Origin: Chryseobacterium aureum
GTDB taxonomy: Bacteria; Bacteroidota; Bacteroidia; Flavobacteriales; Weeksellaceae
NCBI RefSeq assembly: GCF_003971235.1
Contig: NZ_CP034661.1
Location: forward strand, 3,782,001-3,846,000
DNA: 64,000 nt
Direction: 5' to 3'
Shown here: positions 43,396 to 52,430 of the stretch, piece after piece
Position numbering within the stretch: position 1 is the stretch's first letter
Layout of the letters: each line of letters opens with the position of its first letter
Notes under the pieces: generated by a model
Told to the model about the DNA's origin: nothing
What the model saw: only the letters and a program-made list of their open reading frames with translations
Database searches by the model: none
Made by a program: the position numbers and the translations under genes

Positions 43396-43612
43396 ACAAC
43401 ATTAATACCAGTGCGGGCTGGAAGCAGGAAGAAAGATGGATATGAGATAAGGCTGAAGTTCTTACTGCTTTTAAGAAAACATATTCAATTTGGTGAATGT
43501 AGATTAGAGTTAACCAGTATTCTTTTAGGCTTAATAATTTTCATCATAGCTTTGTGCTTCCTTGCCCGGATTTGTATTAACTTTTTTAATTTATTCATAT
43601 CAATTTTAATTT

Positions 43613-43649
43613 AAAACATTAAGACGGTATTTACTGTCTTAATGTTTTT
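43613..43649 (+). terminator. Terminator-like hairpin before PepSY gene
   Basis: A perfect 11-bp stem AACATTAAGAC/GTCTTAATGTT followed by T5, ending only 12 bp before the PepSY start codon at 43661. There is no space for a promoter between them. Confidence 0.85.
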
Positions 43650-43660
43650 GCTGTTAAACA

Positions 43661-44857
43661 ATGAGATTATTATTCAAAAGTCTTTACCGGAAAAGAAGAA
43701 AAAACGAATCGGTTACTAAATACCTGATGTGGATCATGCACCTCTGGCTGGGACTTTTATCCAGTATTATTGTTTTTGTAATGTGCCTTACCGGATGTCT
43801 CTATGCCTTCAAAAATCAGATCACAGATTTCAGCAACAGAGATAAGATTTATATCAACTCAGATTCAGGAACGGCTATGAACCCGGATTTGATTCAGGCA
43901 GAATTATTAAAACAGAATAAAGAACTGACGTCACTGGTGATCCCAGATGATAAAACGAAAAGTTATGTGATAGGCTACCGCGAAAATAATCTCGATAAAA
44001 GTACTTATTATAACCAGTATACAGGTCAACTTCTGGGACAGCCGAATGTAAGTTCTGCTCAGTTCTTTGACACAGTGCTTGACCTTCACAGAAATCTGAT
44101 GATGGGAAATGTGGGAAGGCAGATTGTGGGAGCATCAGTTTTACTATTCTGTATACTTCTTTTCTCTGGTTTAATTCTTTGGCTCCCAAAGAAACTTAAA
44201 TTTCTCAAGCAGGGCCTAACAATCATGTTTAAAGCAAAATTTCAGAGAGTTAATTATGATCTTCATAATACACTTGGCTTTTATGCCTTTTTAATGCTTT
44301 TCTTTATGGCTGTTACCGGATTATATGTTACTTATCCATGGGTCAAAAACGGTCTCATTGTCAGCTTGGGAGGATCATCCATTGATTCGGTTTCCATAGA
44401 CAAAGATCAGGGAGACGATCCCTTCGGAGGACTGCTCGAAGATATGCTTCAAAAACAGGATGAAAAGAAAAATCTGAGAAATGCAGCTCCAGCTTCCATT
44501 GATGAAATTTTAAAACTGGCAGATCATTATTTGCCTTATCATGCTGTTACCCATATTGAACTCCCGAATAAAGAGAATCCCAGGTATGTTGTGGTCAAAA
44601 CCAACAGGGAAAACTTTCTTGGAATGATGCTTCCGGATGAAGTCACTTTTGATAAGACGGGAGTTTTCAAAACAAAAGAACTGTTTTCAGACCAATCTTT
44701 CAGCAAACAATTTACAGCTTTGGCAAAGCCTCTGCATACCGGAGAGATCATGGGACTGCCCAGTATTATTCTCTATTTTATTGTTTCACTTATCGGCTGT
44801 TCTCTTCCGGTGACCGGATTTCTGATCTGGTGGCACAGGTTCCGGAAAATGAAATAA
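43661..44857 (+). CDS. PepSY-associated transmembrane protein
   Basis: 398 aa. Four predicted transmembrane helices: about 27-49 (MHLWLGLLSSIIVFVMCLTGC), 152-176 (VGASVLLFCILLFSGLILWLP), 207-230 (LGFYAFLMLFFMAVTGLYV) and 367-390. The large periplasmic loops hold a PepSY-like pattern and LHRNLMMGNVGRQIVG. In Bacteroidota such proteins commonly sit next to TonB-dependent siderophore receptors and are thought to reduce ferric siderophores, by analogy with FoxB and FsrB. Conserved His residues in the helices (MHLWLG, LHRNLMMG, LHNTLGFY, LHTGEIMG) could bind haem. The role here is inferred from that context. Confidence 0.85.
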   Translation: MRLLFKSLYRKRRKNESVTKYLMWIMHLWLGLLSSIIVFVMCLTGCLYAFKNQITDFSNRDKIYINSDSGTAMNPDLIQAELLKQNKELTSLVIPDDKTKSYVIGYRENNLDKSTYYNQYTGQLLGQPNVSSAQFFDTVLDLHRNLMMGNVGRQIVGASVLLFCILLFSGLILWLPKKLKFLKQGLTIMFKAKFQRVNYDLHNTLGFYAFLMLFFMAVTGLYVTYPWVKNGLIVSLGGSSIDSVSIDKDQGDDPFGGLLEDMLQKQDEKKNLRNAAPASIDEILKLADHYLPYHAVTHIELPNKENPRYVVVKTNRENFLGMMLPDEVTFDKTGVFKTKELFSDQSFSKQFTALAKPLHTGEIMGLPSIILYFIVSLIGCSLPVTGFLIWWHRFRKMK

Positions 44858-44962
44858 AAGACAGGTTAAACAGCACTGAAGCACTTTAGATACCTCATAT
44901 TGTTTATCTTTTCATGTTTTCAGATTAATTTTTTATACATTTATTATTCTAAAACAGAGATT

Positions 44963-45454
44963 ATGAGTCATCAGGGGAATCGTTTTTTTGAAAAATTTTC
45001 AAACTGGGCTGTAAAATTTACAGGGAGTGCCTATGCATTTGTGGGAGCTTTCCTTATTGTGGTAGTATGGGCAGTTTCCGGGCCTTTTTTTGGGTATTCC
45101 GAAACCTGGCAGCTTGTCATCAATACCGGAACTACGATCATCACTTTTCTGATGGTATTCCTCATTCAGAAAGCACAGAATAAAGATTCGAAAGCCATAC
45201 AAATTAAGTTGAATGAACTTATTGCAGCTCACGAAAAAGCCAGCAACCGGATTGTTGATATTGAAGATCTTACAGAAGCCGAATTGGATCAGCTTCATAT
45301 CTATTATGAAAAACTGGGTGAACTTGCTAAAAAAGATGCAGATATCCACACTTCTCATTCCATTGATGCTGCCCAGAGAAATCAAGATTACAAATATGAT
45401 TTCTTTAAAAGAAAACATGAAGAATGGATGCAGAAGCAGGAGTCTAAAAAATAA
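44963..45454 (+). CDS. Low-affinity iron permease family protein
   Basis: 163 aa from MSHQGNRFFEKFSNWAVKFTG at 44963; an upstream extension to 44900 is AT-rich noise. Two transmembrane helices (about 26-48 and 55-75), with the conserved SAYAFVGAFLIVVVWAVSGPF and NTGTTIITFLMVFLIQKAQNKD, match PF04120 (named after yeast FET4 although bacterial members are shorter). A charged helical tail (about 85-163) is cytoplasmic. The link to iron rests on its place after the siderophore receptor cassette. Confidence 0.8.
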   Translation: MSHQGNRFFEKFSNWAVKFTGSAYAFVGAFLIVVVWAVSGPFFGYSETWQLVINTGTTIITFLMVFLIQKAQNKDSKAIQIKLNELIAAHEKASNRIVDIEDLTEAELDQLHIYYEKLGELAKKDADIHTSHSIDAAQRNQDYKYDFFKRKHEEWMQKQESKK

Positions 45455-45583
45455 TTTGGTTAAAAATTTTCGCAAGATTTTAAATATTACGGTATTTTTT
45501 TTATTTTCCAGCTGTGTTATTTGTTTTTTTGTTGCTATTTATGCTTTTTTGTTTATTTTTTAGTGTTTTTTTTGATAAATATT

Positions 45584-45591
45584 TACATTTG
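45584..45591 (+). promoter_or_regulatory. -7 promoter box of metalloprotease gene
   Basis: TACATTTG matches TAnnTTTG 13 bp before the ATG at 45605; upstream DNA is strongly T-rich. No -33 box at normal distance. Confidence 0.4.
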
Positions 45592-45604
45592 TTAAAAGAA
45601 ATAT

Positions 45605-47860
45605 ATGAAAACAAAATTATTTTGTCTGCCTGCACTATTTTTAGCTGTTGCAGCAAATGCGCAATGGAGCCGGGGGATTCCTGTACAGAAAATCACTAAA
45701 AAAAGTGATCACTCAGTATATTACAAACTTGATTTGGATCAGATCAGAACTCAACTTCTAAGAGCTCCTAAAATAGGAGAAGGTGCACCTGTCACAGTGA
45801 GCATTCCTACCCTGGAAGGAAAAATTGAGAGATTTACTGTAAACAGCTTCCCGGTAATGGATGAGGCATTGGCTAACCAATACCAGCTGGGGTCTTATGT
45901 AGGCGTAGGAACTGATGATCCTGCTAAATACATCAGATTTAGTGTTGCTCCTAACGATTTCCAATCCATGATCATTGGTACAGATGGAAAATACGAATTT
46001 ATAGAACCTGCAACATCGGATAAGTCTTACTATTCCGTACACGGAAAAACCAGTAAGAGCGGTCATGCCTTCGTTTGTAACACAAAAGAGGACAAAGAGG
46101 CAGTTGCTAAAATGCAAAAGCTGATGAATTCCGGGACGGCAGCAAAATCAAGCAACAAAACTTTCCACACCCTTAGACTGGCGATGTCCGTCACAGGAGA
46201 ATACACGGCTTTCTTTGGAGGAGTAGCAGGTGCCCTTACCCAAATTAATGCCACTTTATCAAGAGTAAATGGTGTATTTGAAAAAGAGTTTAATGTGCAT
46301 GTGAATGCCATCAATGCTCCGGGTCTTATATTTACTAATGCTGCCAATGATCCTTATAGTGATTCAAGTCTTATGTGTAAATGGAATTATGAATTGATGA
46401 ATACATTACATGGAGGAGCATATGGCGTTACCGATGCAGATTTTGATATCGGGCATTTGTTTGGTGCAACAGGAGGAGGTGGAAGTGCCGGCTGTATTGG
46501 TTGTATAGGAAGTAACGATATTGCTACAAGCACAGATCCTAGTTGCGGAAATTCACCTTCTCCGGATAATTATAAAGGAAGTGGATATACCTCTCCGGGA
46601 ATTGATTATTACGCGAGTGGAACATGGAATAGCAACAGTACAGCTCAATTACCACCAAGTGGAGACGCCTTTGATATTGATTTTGTAGCTCACGAGATGG
46701 GGCATCAGTTGGGGGATTCGCATACTTACAGTTTCTTTGAAGGTTTTCTGAATCAGGAAGTAGAGCCGGGTTCAGGTTCTACCATCATGGGATACGCCGG
46801 GATTACCGGACCAAGTACAGATGTGCAGAAACACTCGGATGTCTATTTTCATAGCGTAAGTATTGAGCAGGTACAAGATAATCTTGTTTCTGTGACAGCA
46901 GATGTTGAAACTCCGATCACGAACAATACACCTGTGGTAACAGCGATGCCTACTACTTATACTATTCCAAGATCCACGCCATTTGTGCTTACAGCATCGG
47001 CAACAGATCCGGATGGAGATGCTTTAACCTACTGTTGGGAACAGGTGAATCCAAGTACTTTGGGTAATGGCGTTACTAAATCTAATATCGGGAATACCAG
47101 TTCAGGAGCAAGTTTCAGATCCTGGGCACCTACGGCAAGTCCTACGAGATACTTCCCTAAACTGGCAACAGTGTTAGGAGGTGCTGTAAAAAATACAACA
47201 GATTTTGAAGCGGCAAGTACTGTGGCAAGGACTACCAACTTCCGCGTAACGGTAAGAGATAATAAACCTGGAGGCCAGGCTCAGACAGCTTATGCAACAC
47301 AAACAATAGTGGTAGGCTCTGCAGCAGCATTTACTGTGAATACCACATCTCTTACTCCTAATGCCAACTCTACTATTACATGGACGGTTTCAGGAACTAC
47401 AGCTTCTCCGTACAATGTGGCAAATGTGAAAATTGATTACACAGAAGATATGGGAGCTACCTGGACAGATCTTGCAGCATCAGTTCCGAATAACGGATCA
47501 GCAAGTGTTTTCATTCCTGCATCATTGGCCGGAAAAACTATTCACCTGAGAGTTTCTGCCCTTGGAAACGTTTTCTATGCGGTGAAGCAGGCTGCAGTAG
47601 CAAGCCTATTGGCTGTTTCTGAAGCAGGAAATGTAAAGTCCGTAAAAATCTATCCCAACCCGGTAGAAGATGTATTGAATGTGATGAATGTTTCTGCAAA
47701 CGCATCTTACGAAATTTTCAATGCACCGGGGCAGCTGGTTTCCAACGGAATTATTGGTGAAGGTAAAATTAATGTGAGCTCTCTTGTAAAAGGTGTTTAC
47801 TTTATTACAATCAACAATGGTAAAGAAGAAAAAACCACCACTAAATTTGTTAAAAAATAA
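45605..47860 (+). CDS. Secreted reprolysin-type zinc metalloprotease with T9SS domain
   Basis: 751 aa. Signal peptide (1-19, ending AANA-Q), a propeptide-like region (about 25-185), and a catalytic domain (about 187-440) with the zinc-binding motif HEMGHQLGDSH (His363, Glu364, His367, His373) and Met-turn TIMGYAG (about residue 397). C-terminal Ig-like/fibronectin-like domains (about 455-665) lead to a T9SS type A sorting domain (about 680-751, IYPNPVEDVLNVMN). It hydrolyses proteins outside the cell. The related flavobacterial enzymes are used for nutrition and, in pathogens, for tissue damage, which I do not claim here. Ends at a strong terminator. Confidence 0.95.
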   Translation: MKTKLFCLPALFLAVAANAQWSRGIPVQKITKKSDHSVYYKLDLDQIRTQLLRAPKIGEGAPVTVSIPTLEGKIERFTVNSFPVMDEALANQYQLGSYVGVGTDDPAKYIRFSVAPNDFQSMIIGTDGKYEFIEPATSDKSYYSVHGKTSKSGHAFVCNTKEDKEAVAKMQKLMNSGTAAKSSNKTFHTLRLAMSVTGEYTAFFGGVAGALTQINATLSRVNGVFEKEFNVHVNAINAPGLIFTNAANDPYSDSSLMCKWNYELMNTLHGGAYGVTDADFDIGHLFGATGGGGSAGCIGCIGSNDIATSTDPSCGNSPSPDNYKGSGYTSPGIDYYASGTWNSNSTAQLPPSGDAFDIDFVAHEMGHQLGDSHTYSFFEGFLNQEVEPGSGSTIMGYAGITGPSTDVQKHSDVYFHSVSIEQVQDNLVSVTADVETPITNNTPVVTAMPTTYTIPRSTPFVLTASATDPDGDALTYCWEQVNPSTLGNGVTKSNIGNTSSGASFRSWAPTASPTRYFPKLATVLGGAVKNTTDFEAASTVARTTNFRVTVRDNKPGGQAQTAYATQTIVVGSAAAFTVNTTSLTPNANSTITWTVSGTTASPYNVANVKIDYTEDMGATWTDLAASVPNNGSASVFIPASLAGKTIHLRVSALGNVFYAVKQAAVASLLAVSEAGNVKSVKIYPNPVEDVLNVMNVSANASYEIFNAPGQLVSNGIIGEGKINVSSLVKGVYFITINNGKEEKTTTKFVKK

Positions 47861-47880
47861 TTGAACAAAATATAAAAGCA

Positions 47881-47910
47881 AAAAACCTCTGATCACTCAG
47901 AGGTTTTTTT
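47881..47910. terminator. Bidirectional terminator
   Basis: A perfect stem ACCTCTGA/TCAGAGGT with a TCAC-type loop, flanked by A5 and T7, between the metalloprotease (+) and the convergent secreted protein (-). Confidence 0.92.
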
Positions 47911-47920
47911 ATGCTTTGTA

Positions 47921-50641
47921 CTATCTCATAAAATAGCTGAAATAACTACAGCTTCCCATTAGATTCTTCGTGGTCTCGGTATCAGAATACTGAGCTTTCA
48001 ACTGAGCAAAATAAGTTCTGTATTTCTGGTTTTTAAGATTGTCCATCTCCTTTTGACGGGCATCTTCTTTTTCAGACCACTTCGGATCAGAATAATCAAA
48101 ATCTTTCGGTGCTTTAGCCTCATACTGATAGTATTTACCTTGCTCGGCACTTGCCATCTGGAATAAGATTCTGGCCTTTTCTTCCTTGTTGTTAGAAAGC
48201 TTTAGTGCCTTCTGATAGTAATTGATGGACAGGTCAAAATTATCAGGTTCTATATAAGAGGTGTCCAGGAAGTTTTTGTAATAATATTTGTAAGGATTTT
48301 TTCTGTCGGTGTTCCAGAAGTCGTATTTACCTCCGTTGCTGTTGTCAATATCCATAACAAACAGTTCCCGGTAGTATCCTAGAATAGAAGTATTGTACAG
48401 TAAGTTTCCGATAAGCTGATTGGCTTTTGCCGCTTTTTCACCAGTGCCGTTTCCAATCTTTTTCAGCTGGATCAGTGCATCTGCCAGTTCAAGTTTATCC
48501 ATATGTGTTTTGATGAAAGGAAAATCAGTATAGTTTTCTGCTTTCATACTTTCGGTATCAGGGCTTCCGAAACTTTCCCACACATTATGTCCGAATACAA
48601 GATCTGAAATATTTTTAAATCCGTCATATTCAGCCGGGGCATATTGTTTTGGCGTAATGGTCTGGCCGCTCTTTTCTGTCCATTCATAATTTTGTCTTGG
48701 AATACCTGCAAAGCTTTTTGCTTTTTCATAATAAGTCTTTGCCTTGTCAAAGTCGGCAAGTCTCATCGCTCTGTCTCCGTAAATTGTATTGAAGAATGCA
48801 TCAATATTACCCACGCTGTCCATATTTTTTGCGATGATCTGTTGTTCAAACTGTGTCTTATCAGGTTTTCTGTAAAATGCTTCCACACTTTTTACCAGAC
48901 TGGAGTTCGGATTGTACTGCAGGTCGGAAAGCTTGTTATTCATCAGGAAAGATTTTCCGTCTTCTCCCTGAAGGAAATAACGGTTAGCGATAACATCTTT
49001 AAGGAAATCAGCTGTAGAGGGTACTTCCCCGTAATAATCGAAATTATCTGCAGCAGCCGTGTCTTTTACAATTTTTTTCTCTACAAAATATTCTGCATAA
49101 TCTTTCATCAGATGATCTTCATATTCTGCATCAATTTTAGGTTGGGAAACAATATCATTCAGCACTTTCATTCTTTTTATTTCCTCCAGATATTCAGGAT
49201 TGGTCGTTTTAATATCATTCAGAATTTCAGAGCTTGCTTTATAGTCTTTCTTTAAAAATTTAAGATAAGCATCTGCAATCTGCCAGTATTCATCTTTGGA
49301 CTTTTCTTTTGTTTTATCGGTAAATTTCTCAAGGCTGTCAAGAAAGTCCTGTCTTTTTTCATCGTAATAATAACCTGTTCTGTTATAGAATGGGATTCTG
49401 TCCGGATTGCTGAATAGTTCATCATCACTTTGATCAGCCTTAGCCATATCACCTGTTTTTCCCGATTTGGAACCGCCGAAAAGATTTTTAAAGAACCTTA
49501 CAATTTTCTGCCAGAAAGAAAGCTTCTCTTCTTTTGCTTCTGGTTTAGCCTGAGCTGTTGTTGATTGGTTTTTGGACTGATCCGTAGAATTTTCTTTTGT
49601 TTCTGCTTTTTGAGCATCAGACGTATAGTAGTAAGTAGGCAGATAACTTCTTTCCAGCTCATTGATGCTTCTTGCTGCCATCACTTTCAGGATCTCAGAG
49701 TCTGGATTGATGTCATACATCTTCTCCATCATCGGAATAGGATTGTTGAAGTCCTCATATCCTAAAAGGAAATAAGCCATATTCTTTTCTTCGTTCGTAT
49801 TGGCTCTTTTCAGGATATTGCTGAAAGATGCCGTGTCAGAAAGCTGCATGGAAACAAATGCAGATTCCTTACGGTCTTTGCTGTTCATGAATACCTGGAA
49901 AAAATTCCAGTTCGCATCATTGTTCATTGCCAGTCCTCTCTGTGCTCCCGCCAGCTGGTCCAGGGCCATGAAATAAACCGATCCTTTTAGTTTTACAGGA
50001 GCTACATAGGTTTTGAAGGCCTGTAGGGCAGAGTCGTAGTTTCTTGTATAATGGTTCAACCGTACCAGCTGATAGCCGTAACGCTGTTTGATTTCAGGGT
50101 TTCTGGCGGCATTGTATAAAGAAGTGAGGGCTGCAATTGTTTTGTTATAATCAAGAGCTGTGGCGTTTTTTCTGTTGGCATCTCTGTCGTAGTAAAATGA
50201 GTTGTCATTTTCAATATAATTGATGCTCATATAAGGCTCGAGATATTTAGCTTCAATTAAATAATCAATACCTTCCTTATATTTCTGGTAAAATCCGGCA
50301 CCCAGTTTTTGTAAAAGCGGATGGGCTGGACTTCCATTTTTTAAAGCATTCAGATCGCTCATACTGATCTTGTACACCAGATTCTGGGTTTCAGAATAGC
50401 TCAGCTGATTGTTGAAGAACTTTTTCCATGTTTCGATATTGTCATCAGGAATCAGTGATGGGTTGTATCCTCCATAAAATCTGCTTGAATAATTGTGCAG
50501 AAAAGGAAGATAAGCCTTGTCCTTGATGATGGTTTGCGTAAAAAGGTTGAAGTAATCATAATCAGGATCTGACCACGCGCAGGCATCAGATTTTGTATAG
50601 AAAAGTGATACAACCGCAAGTGAAAGAATATACTTTTTCAT
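47921..50641 (-). CDS. Large secreted protein with TPR-like repeats, hypothetical
   Basis: 906 aa. A signal peptide (about 1-20) is followed by ACAWSDPDYDYFNLFTQ, a conserved-looking N-terminus. Most of the chain is helical with TPR-like spacing (about 150-330 and 415-880; for example YQKALKLSNNKEEKARILFQ near 820). A basic segment (about 370-395, WQKIVRFFKNLFGGSKSGK) separates two repeat regions and a low-complexity Lys/Gln/Glu linker precedes it. No catalytic motif is visible. It may be a periplasmic or outer-membrane scaffold. The upstream lipoprotein gene at 50721 (80-bp gap, same strand) may be co-transcribed. Confidence 0.75.
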   Translation of the reverse strand: MKKYILSLAVVSLFYTKSDACAWSDPDYDYFNLFTQTIIKDKAYLPFLHNYSSRFYGGYNPSLIPDDNIETWKKFFNNQLSYSETQNLVYKISMSDLNALKNGSPAHPLLQKLGAGFYQKYKEGIDYLIEAKYLEPYMSINYIENDNSFYYDRDANRKNATALDYNKTIAALTSLYNAARNPEIKQRYGYQLVRLNHYTRNYDSALQAFKTYVAPVKLKGSVYFMALDQLAGAQRGLAMNNDANWNFFQVFMNSKDRKESAFVSMQLSDTASFSNILKRANTNEEKNMAYFLLGYEDFNNPIPMMEKMYDINPDSEILKVMAARSINELERSYLPTYYYTSDAQKAETKENSTDQSKNQSTTAQAKPEAKEEKLSFWQKIVRFFKNLFGGSKSGKTGDMAKADQSDDELFSNPDRIPFYNRTGYYYDEKRQDFLDSLEKFTDKTKEKSKDEYWQIADAYLKFLKKDYKASSEILNDIKTTNPEYLEEIKRMKVLNDIVSQPKIDAEYEDHLMKDYAEYFVEKKIVKDTAAADNFDYYGEVPSTADFLKDVIANRYFLQGEDGKSFLMNNKLSDLQYNPNSSLVKSVEAFYRKPDKTQFEQQIIAKNMDSVGNIDAFFNTIYGDRAMRLADFDKAKTYYEKAKSFAGIPRQNYEWTEKSGQTITPKQYAPAEYDGFKNISDLVFGHNVWESFGSPDTESMKAENYTDFPFIKTHMDKLELADALIQLKKIGNGTGEKAAKANQLIGNLLYNTSILGYYRELFVMDIDNSNGGKYDFWNTDRKNPYKYYYKNFLDTSYIEPDNFDLSINYYQKALKLSNNKEEKARILFQMASAEQGKYYQYEAKAPKDFDYSDPKWSEKEDARQKEMDNLKNQKYRTYFAQLKAQYSDTETTKNLMGSCSYFSYFMR

Positions 50642-50720
50642 AGGGTGTGCAGTGTTTTTTTAGTTTTATATAATAGTTTATGGTTGGTCTTGACAGTGGG
50701 CGTCTTTCTCTTCTGGAGAT

Positions 50721-51698
50721 TTAAAATTTTTGATCTAACACAAATTTACTATCTAATTGATAATAAATAATAGTAAAATGCGGGATTTTTTTCTGCAAAA
50801 ATTGAATAACATCTTCAAGCTGTTCTTCAGAAATTTCCTCTGCCTTTATGGTGAAGCCTTTATTTAAATAACTTCCAAAGTAGAATCCGTCTTTTAAAAC
50901 CTCGATCTCATGGTCGGATCGCTTTCTGAAGTTGGGGTTTTCAAGGTCTCTTTTGGATAAAGCATTGATCAGTTTATGCTTTCCTAAATGATTGGTGACG
51001 ATTCCCCATGAATAAATGGGAAGTGCCACTTCAATTTTTTTGACAGGGTAGTCTTCTAATTTTGAGAGATAGCTTTTAAGGATATTCACATCCAGAATAG
51101 AATTCTTATCAGAATTTTCCAGAGGGGATGAAGTGGAGTAGCACATCAGGTATACTTTTTCCACGGGAGGAATTCCGGTTTGCTTTTTATCTTTTACCTG
51201 ATGAAGACGCAGCGTACAGGTAATTTCTTTGCCGGAAATTCTTTTGAGCTCTTTCAGGAATTTAAAATAATCATTCCGGGTCCCGGCAGTCCAGTCACAG
51301 TCAATTTGAATTTCATTATTGATTGAAAGGTGGTATTCTTCCGATTTCTTTTGAACTAAATGATGAATACTTTCCGCCAGAAACTTAATCTCATCCGCAG
51401 AAATACCTAACAAAGCCTGATTGGTGATGAAAACCGTAGGCACAATTTTCTTGTCTGTCTGAAAACTCTTGTCTTTGGTGATCACTGCCACCGGCTGAAA
51501 TTTCCCGTTCACTTTATCCACATCAAAAAATCTTGTATATAAATAAGGGGCGGTTGCTTTGCCCAGCGCTTTTTTCTCTTCATTGTCAAGCTTCAGTCGG
51601 GTTTTCCAGTAATAGAATGTGTAAGGATGATTCTCTTTCCTGCTGCATGATACAATAAGAAAAAGTGAACATAAAAATAGGATTTTAAAATTTTTCAT
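50721..51698 (-). CDS. Lipoprotein with TIM-barrel-like domain, hypothetical
   Basis: 325 aa from MKNFKILFLCSLFLIVSC at 51698 (lipobox IVS-C, Cys18). The mature region has a repeating beta-alpha pattern with IQIDCDWTAGTRNDYFKFL, VEKVYLMCYSTSSPLEN and IEVALPIYSWGIV, which resembles glycosidase-like TIM barrels such as the DUF3142 group in strand order and in the Asp-Asp and M-Y blocks. Catalysis is unproven; a barrel that binds or cuts sugars is one possibility. Followed after 80 bp by the 906-aa secreted protein. Confidence 0.7.
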   Translation of the reverse strand: MKNFKILFLCSLFLIVSCSRKENHPYTFYYWKTRLKLDNEEKKALGKATAPYLYTRFFDVDKVNGKFQPVAVITKDKSFQTDKKIVPTVFITNQALLGISADEIKFLAESIHHLVQKKSEEYHLSINNEIQIDCDWTAGTRNDYFKFLKELKRISGKEITCTLRLHQVKDKKQTGIPPVEKVYLMCYSTSSPLENSDKNSILDVNILKSYLSKLEDYPVKKIEVALPIYSWGIVTNHLGKHKLINALSKRDLENPNFRKRSDHEIEVLKDGFYFGSYLNKGFTIKAEEISEEQLEDVIQFLQKKIPHFTIIYYQLDSKFVLDQKF

Positions 51699-51807
51699 TG
51701 GGATCAATCACTTTTCAAAAATAAAGATATTCAGGCAGAATATAAACCGTAAAATCCCGGTGATTGAAAGCAGTGAAAGATTTTTAAATTAACGGTATCT
51801 CTCAATA

Positions 51808-51832
51808 AGAAAACCACCCCAGGAGGAGTGGC
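51808..51832 (-). terminator. Terminator of small secreted protein gene
   Basis: On the minus strand CCACTCC/GGGGTGG (one G-U) is followed by TTTTCTT, 22 bp after the stop at 51854. Confidence 0.7.
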
Positions 51833-51853
51833 TCTCTCTATATACAATTTTAA

Positions 51854-52276
51854 CTACTTGTAAAGTTCACTTTCACACTTACACGTTTCTTTGTCAATGC
51901 TTTCCTGCGCTGAGCAGCATCCATCAAGGTGCAGGATATTGCCCCTTTCATCGGTAAGGTAAATTTTGTCTTTATCCAGTTTCACCAGAAAACTTTCCTC
52001 ATAGTTCTTGAAAACGACTTTCATTACTTTATTGGGTGCATATTTCCCGGCATTTATTTCTTCTGTTGTTTCTTCTCCACTTGCCTGGTTCACCTGAACA
52101 TACCCGAAATGAACATCGCCGGTATTTTTGATATCCACATAATAATGAGGAGTTCCGGTTCCGCTGTATCCTTTCATGATGTCAAAGCTTCTGTGTCCGG
52201 TAAAAGGAACTTTCACCTGCTGAGCCAGGGTAAAAATGCTTATGCACAGAACTGTTAAACTGAAAATCTTTTTCAT
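51854..52276 (-). CDS. Small secreted protein with Cys-rich C-terminus, hypothetical
   Basis: 140 aa from MKKIFSLTVLCISIFTLAQQ at 52276, with a clear signal peptide (about 1-19). The mature part is beta-rich (KVPFTGHRSFDIMKGYSGTG, YYVDIKNTGDVHFGYVQV) and ends in a cluster of four Cys (DGCCSAQ... TCKCESELYK, near residues 120-135), which could bind metal or form disulfides. I do not know the family. It has its own terminator, and lies beside the glycerol operon without an evident link to it. Confidence 0.7.
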   Translation of the reverse strand: MKKIFSLTVLCISIFTLAQQVKVPFTGHRSFDIMKGYSGTGTPHYYVDIKNTGDVHFGYVQVNQASGEETTEEINAGKYAPNKVMKVVFKNYEESFLVKLDKDKIYLTDERGNILHLDGCCSAQESIDKETCKCESELYK

Positions 52277-52381
52277 AATCTTTTTTTCAAAATTAAAAAG
52301 ATTTACTAAAAGCATCCTCCGTAAAAACCCGGTTATTGAGTAGGTCTTTTACAGGATGGAGCGTAAAATTAATAGGATGCT

Positions 52382-52407
52382 AAAAAACCACTCCTAGAGA
52401 AGTGGTT
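52382..52407 (-). terminator. Terminator of the glycerol operon
   Basis: On the minus strand ACCACT/AGTGGT (8-nt loop) is followed by TTTTTT, 24 bp after the porin-like gene stop. Confidence 0.8.
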
Positions 52408-52430
52408 AGTATCATTAAGTTAAAATCAGA

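Noticed and set aside
43411..43614. 67-codon frame between lipoprotein and PepSY genes
   Set aside because: Starts with GTG, ends at the base of a terminator, and its hydrophobic tail comes from T-rich DNA. Probably not coding.
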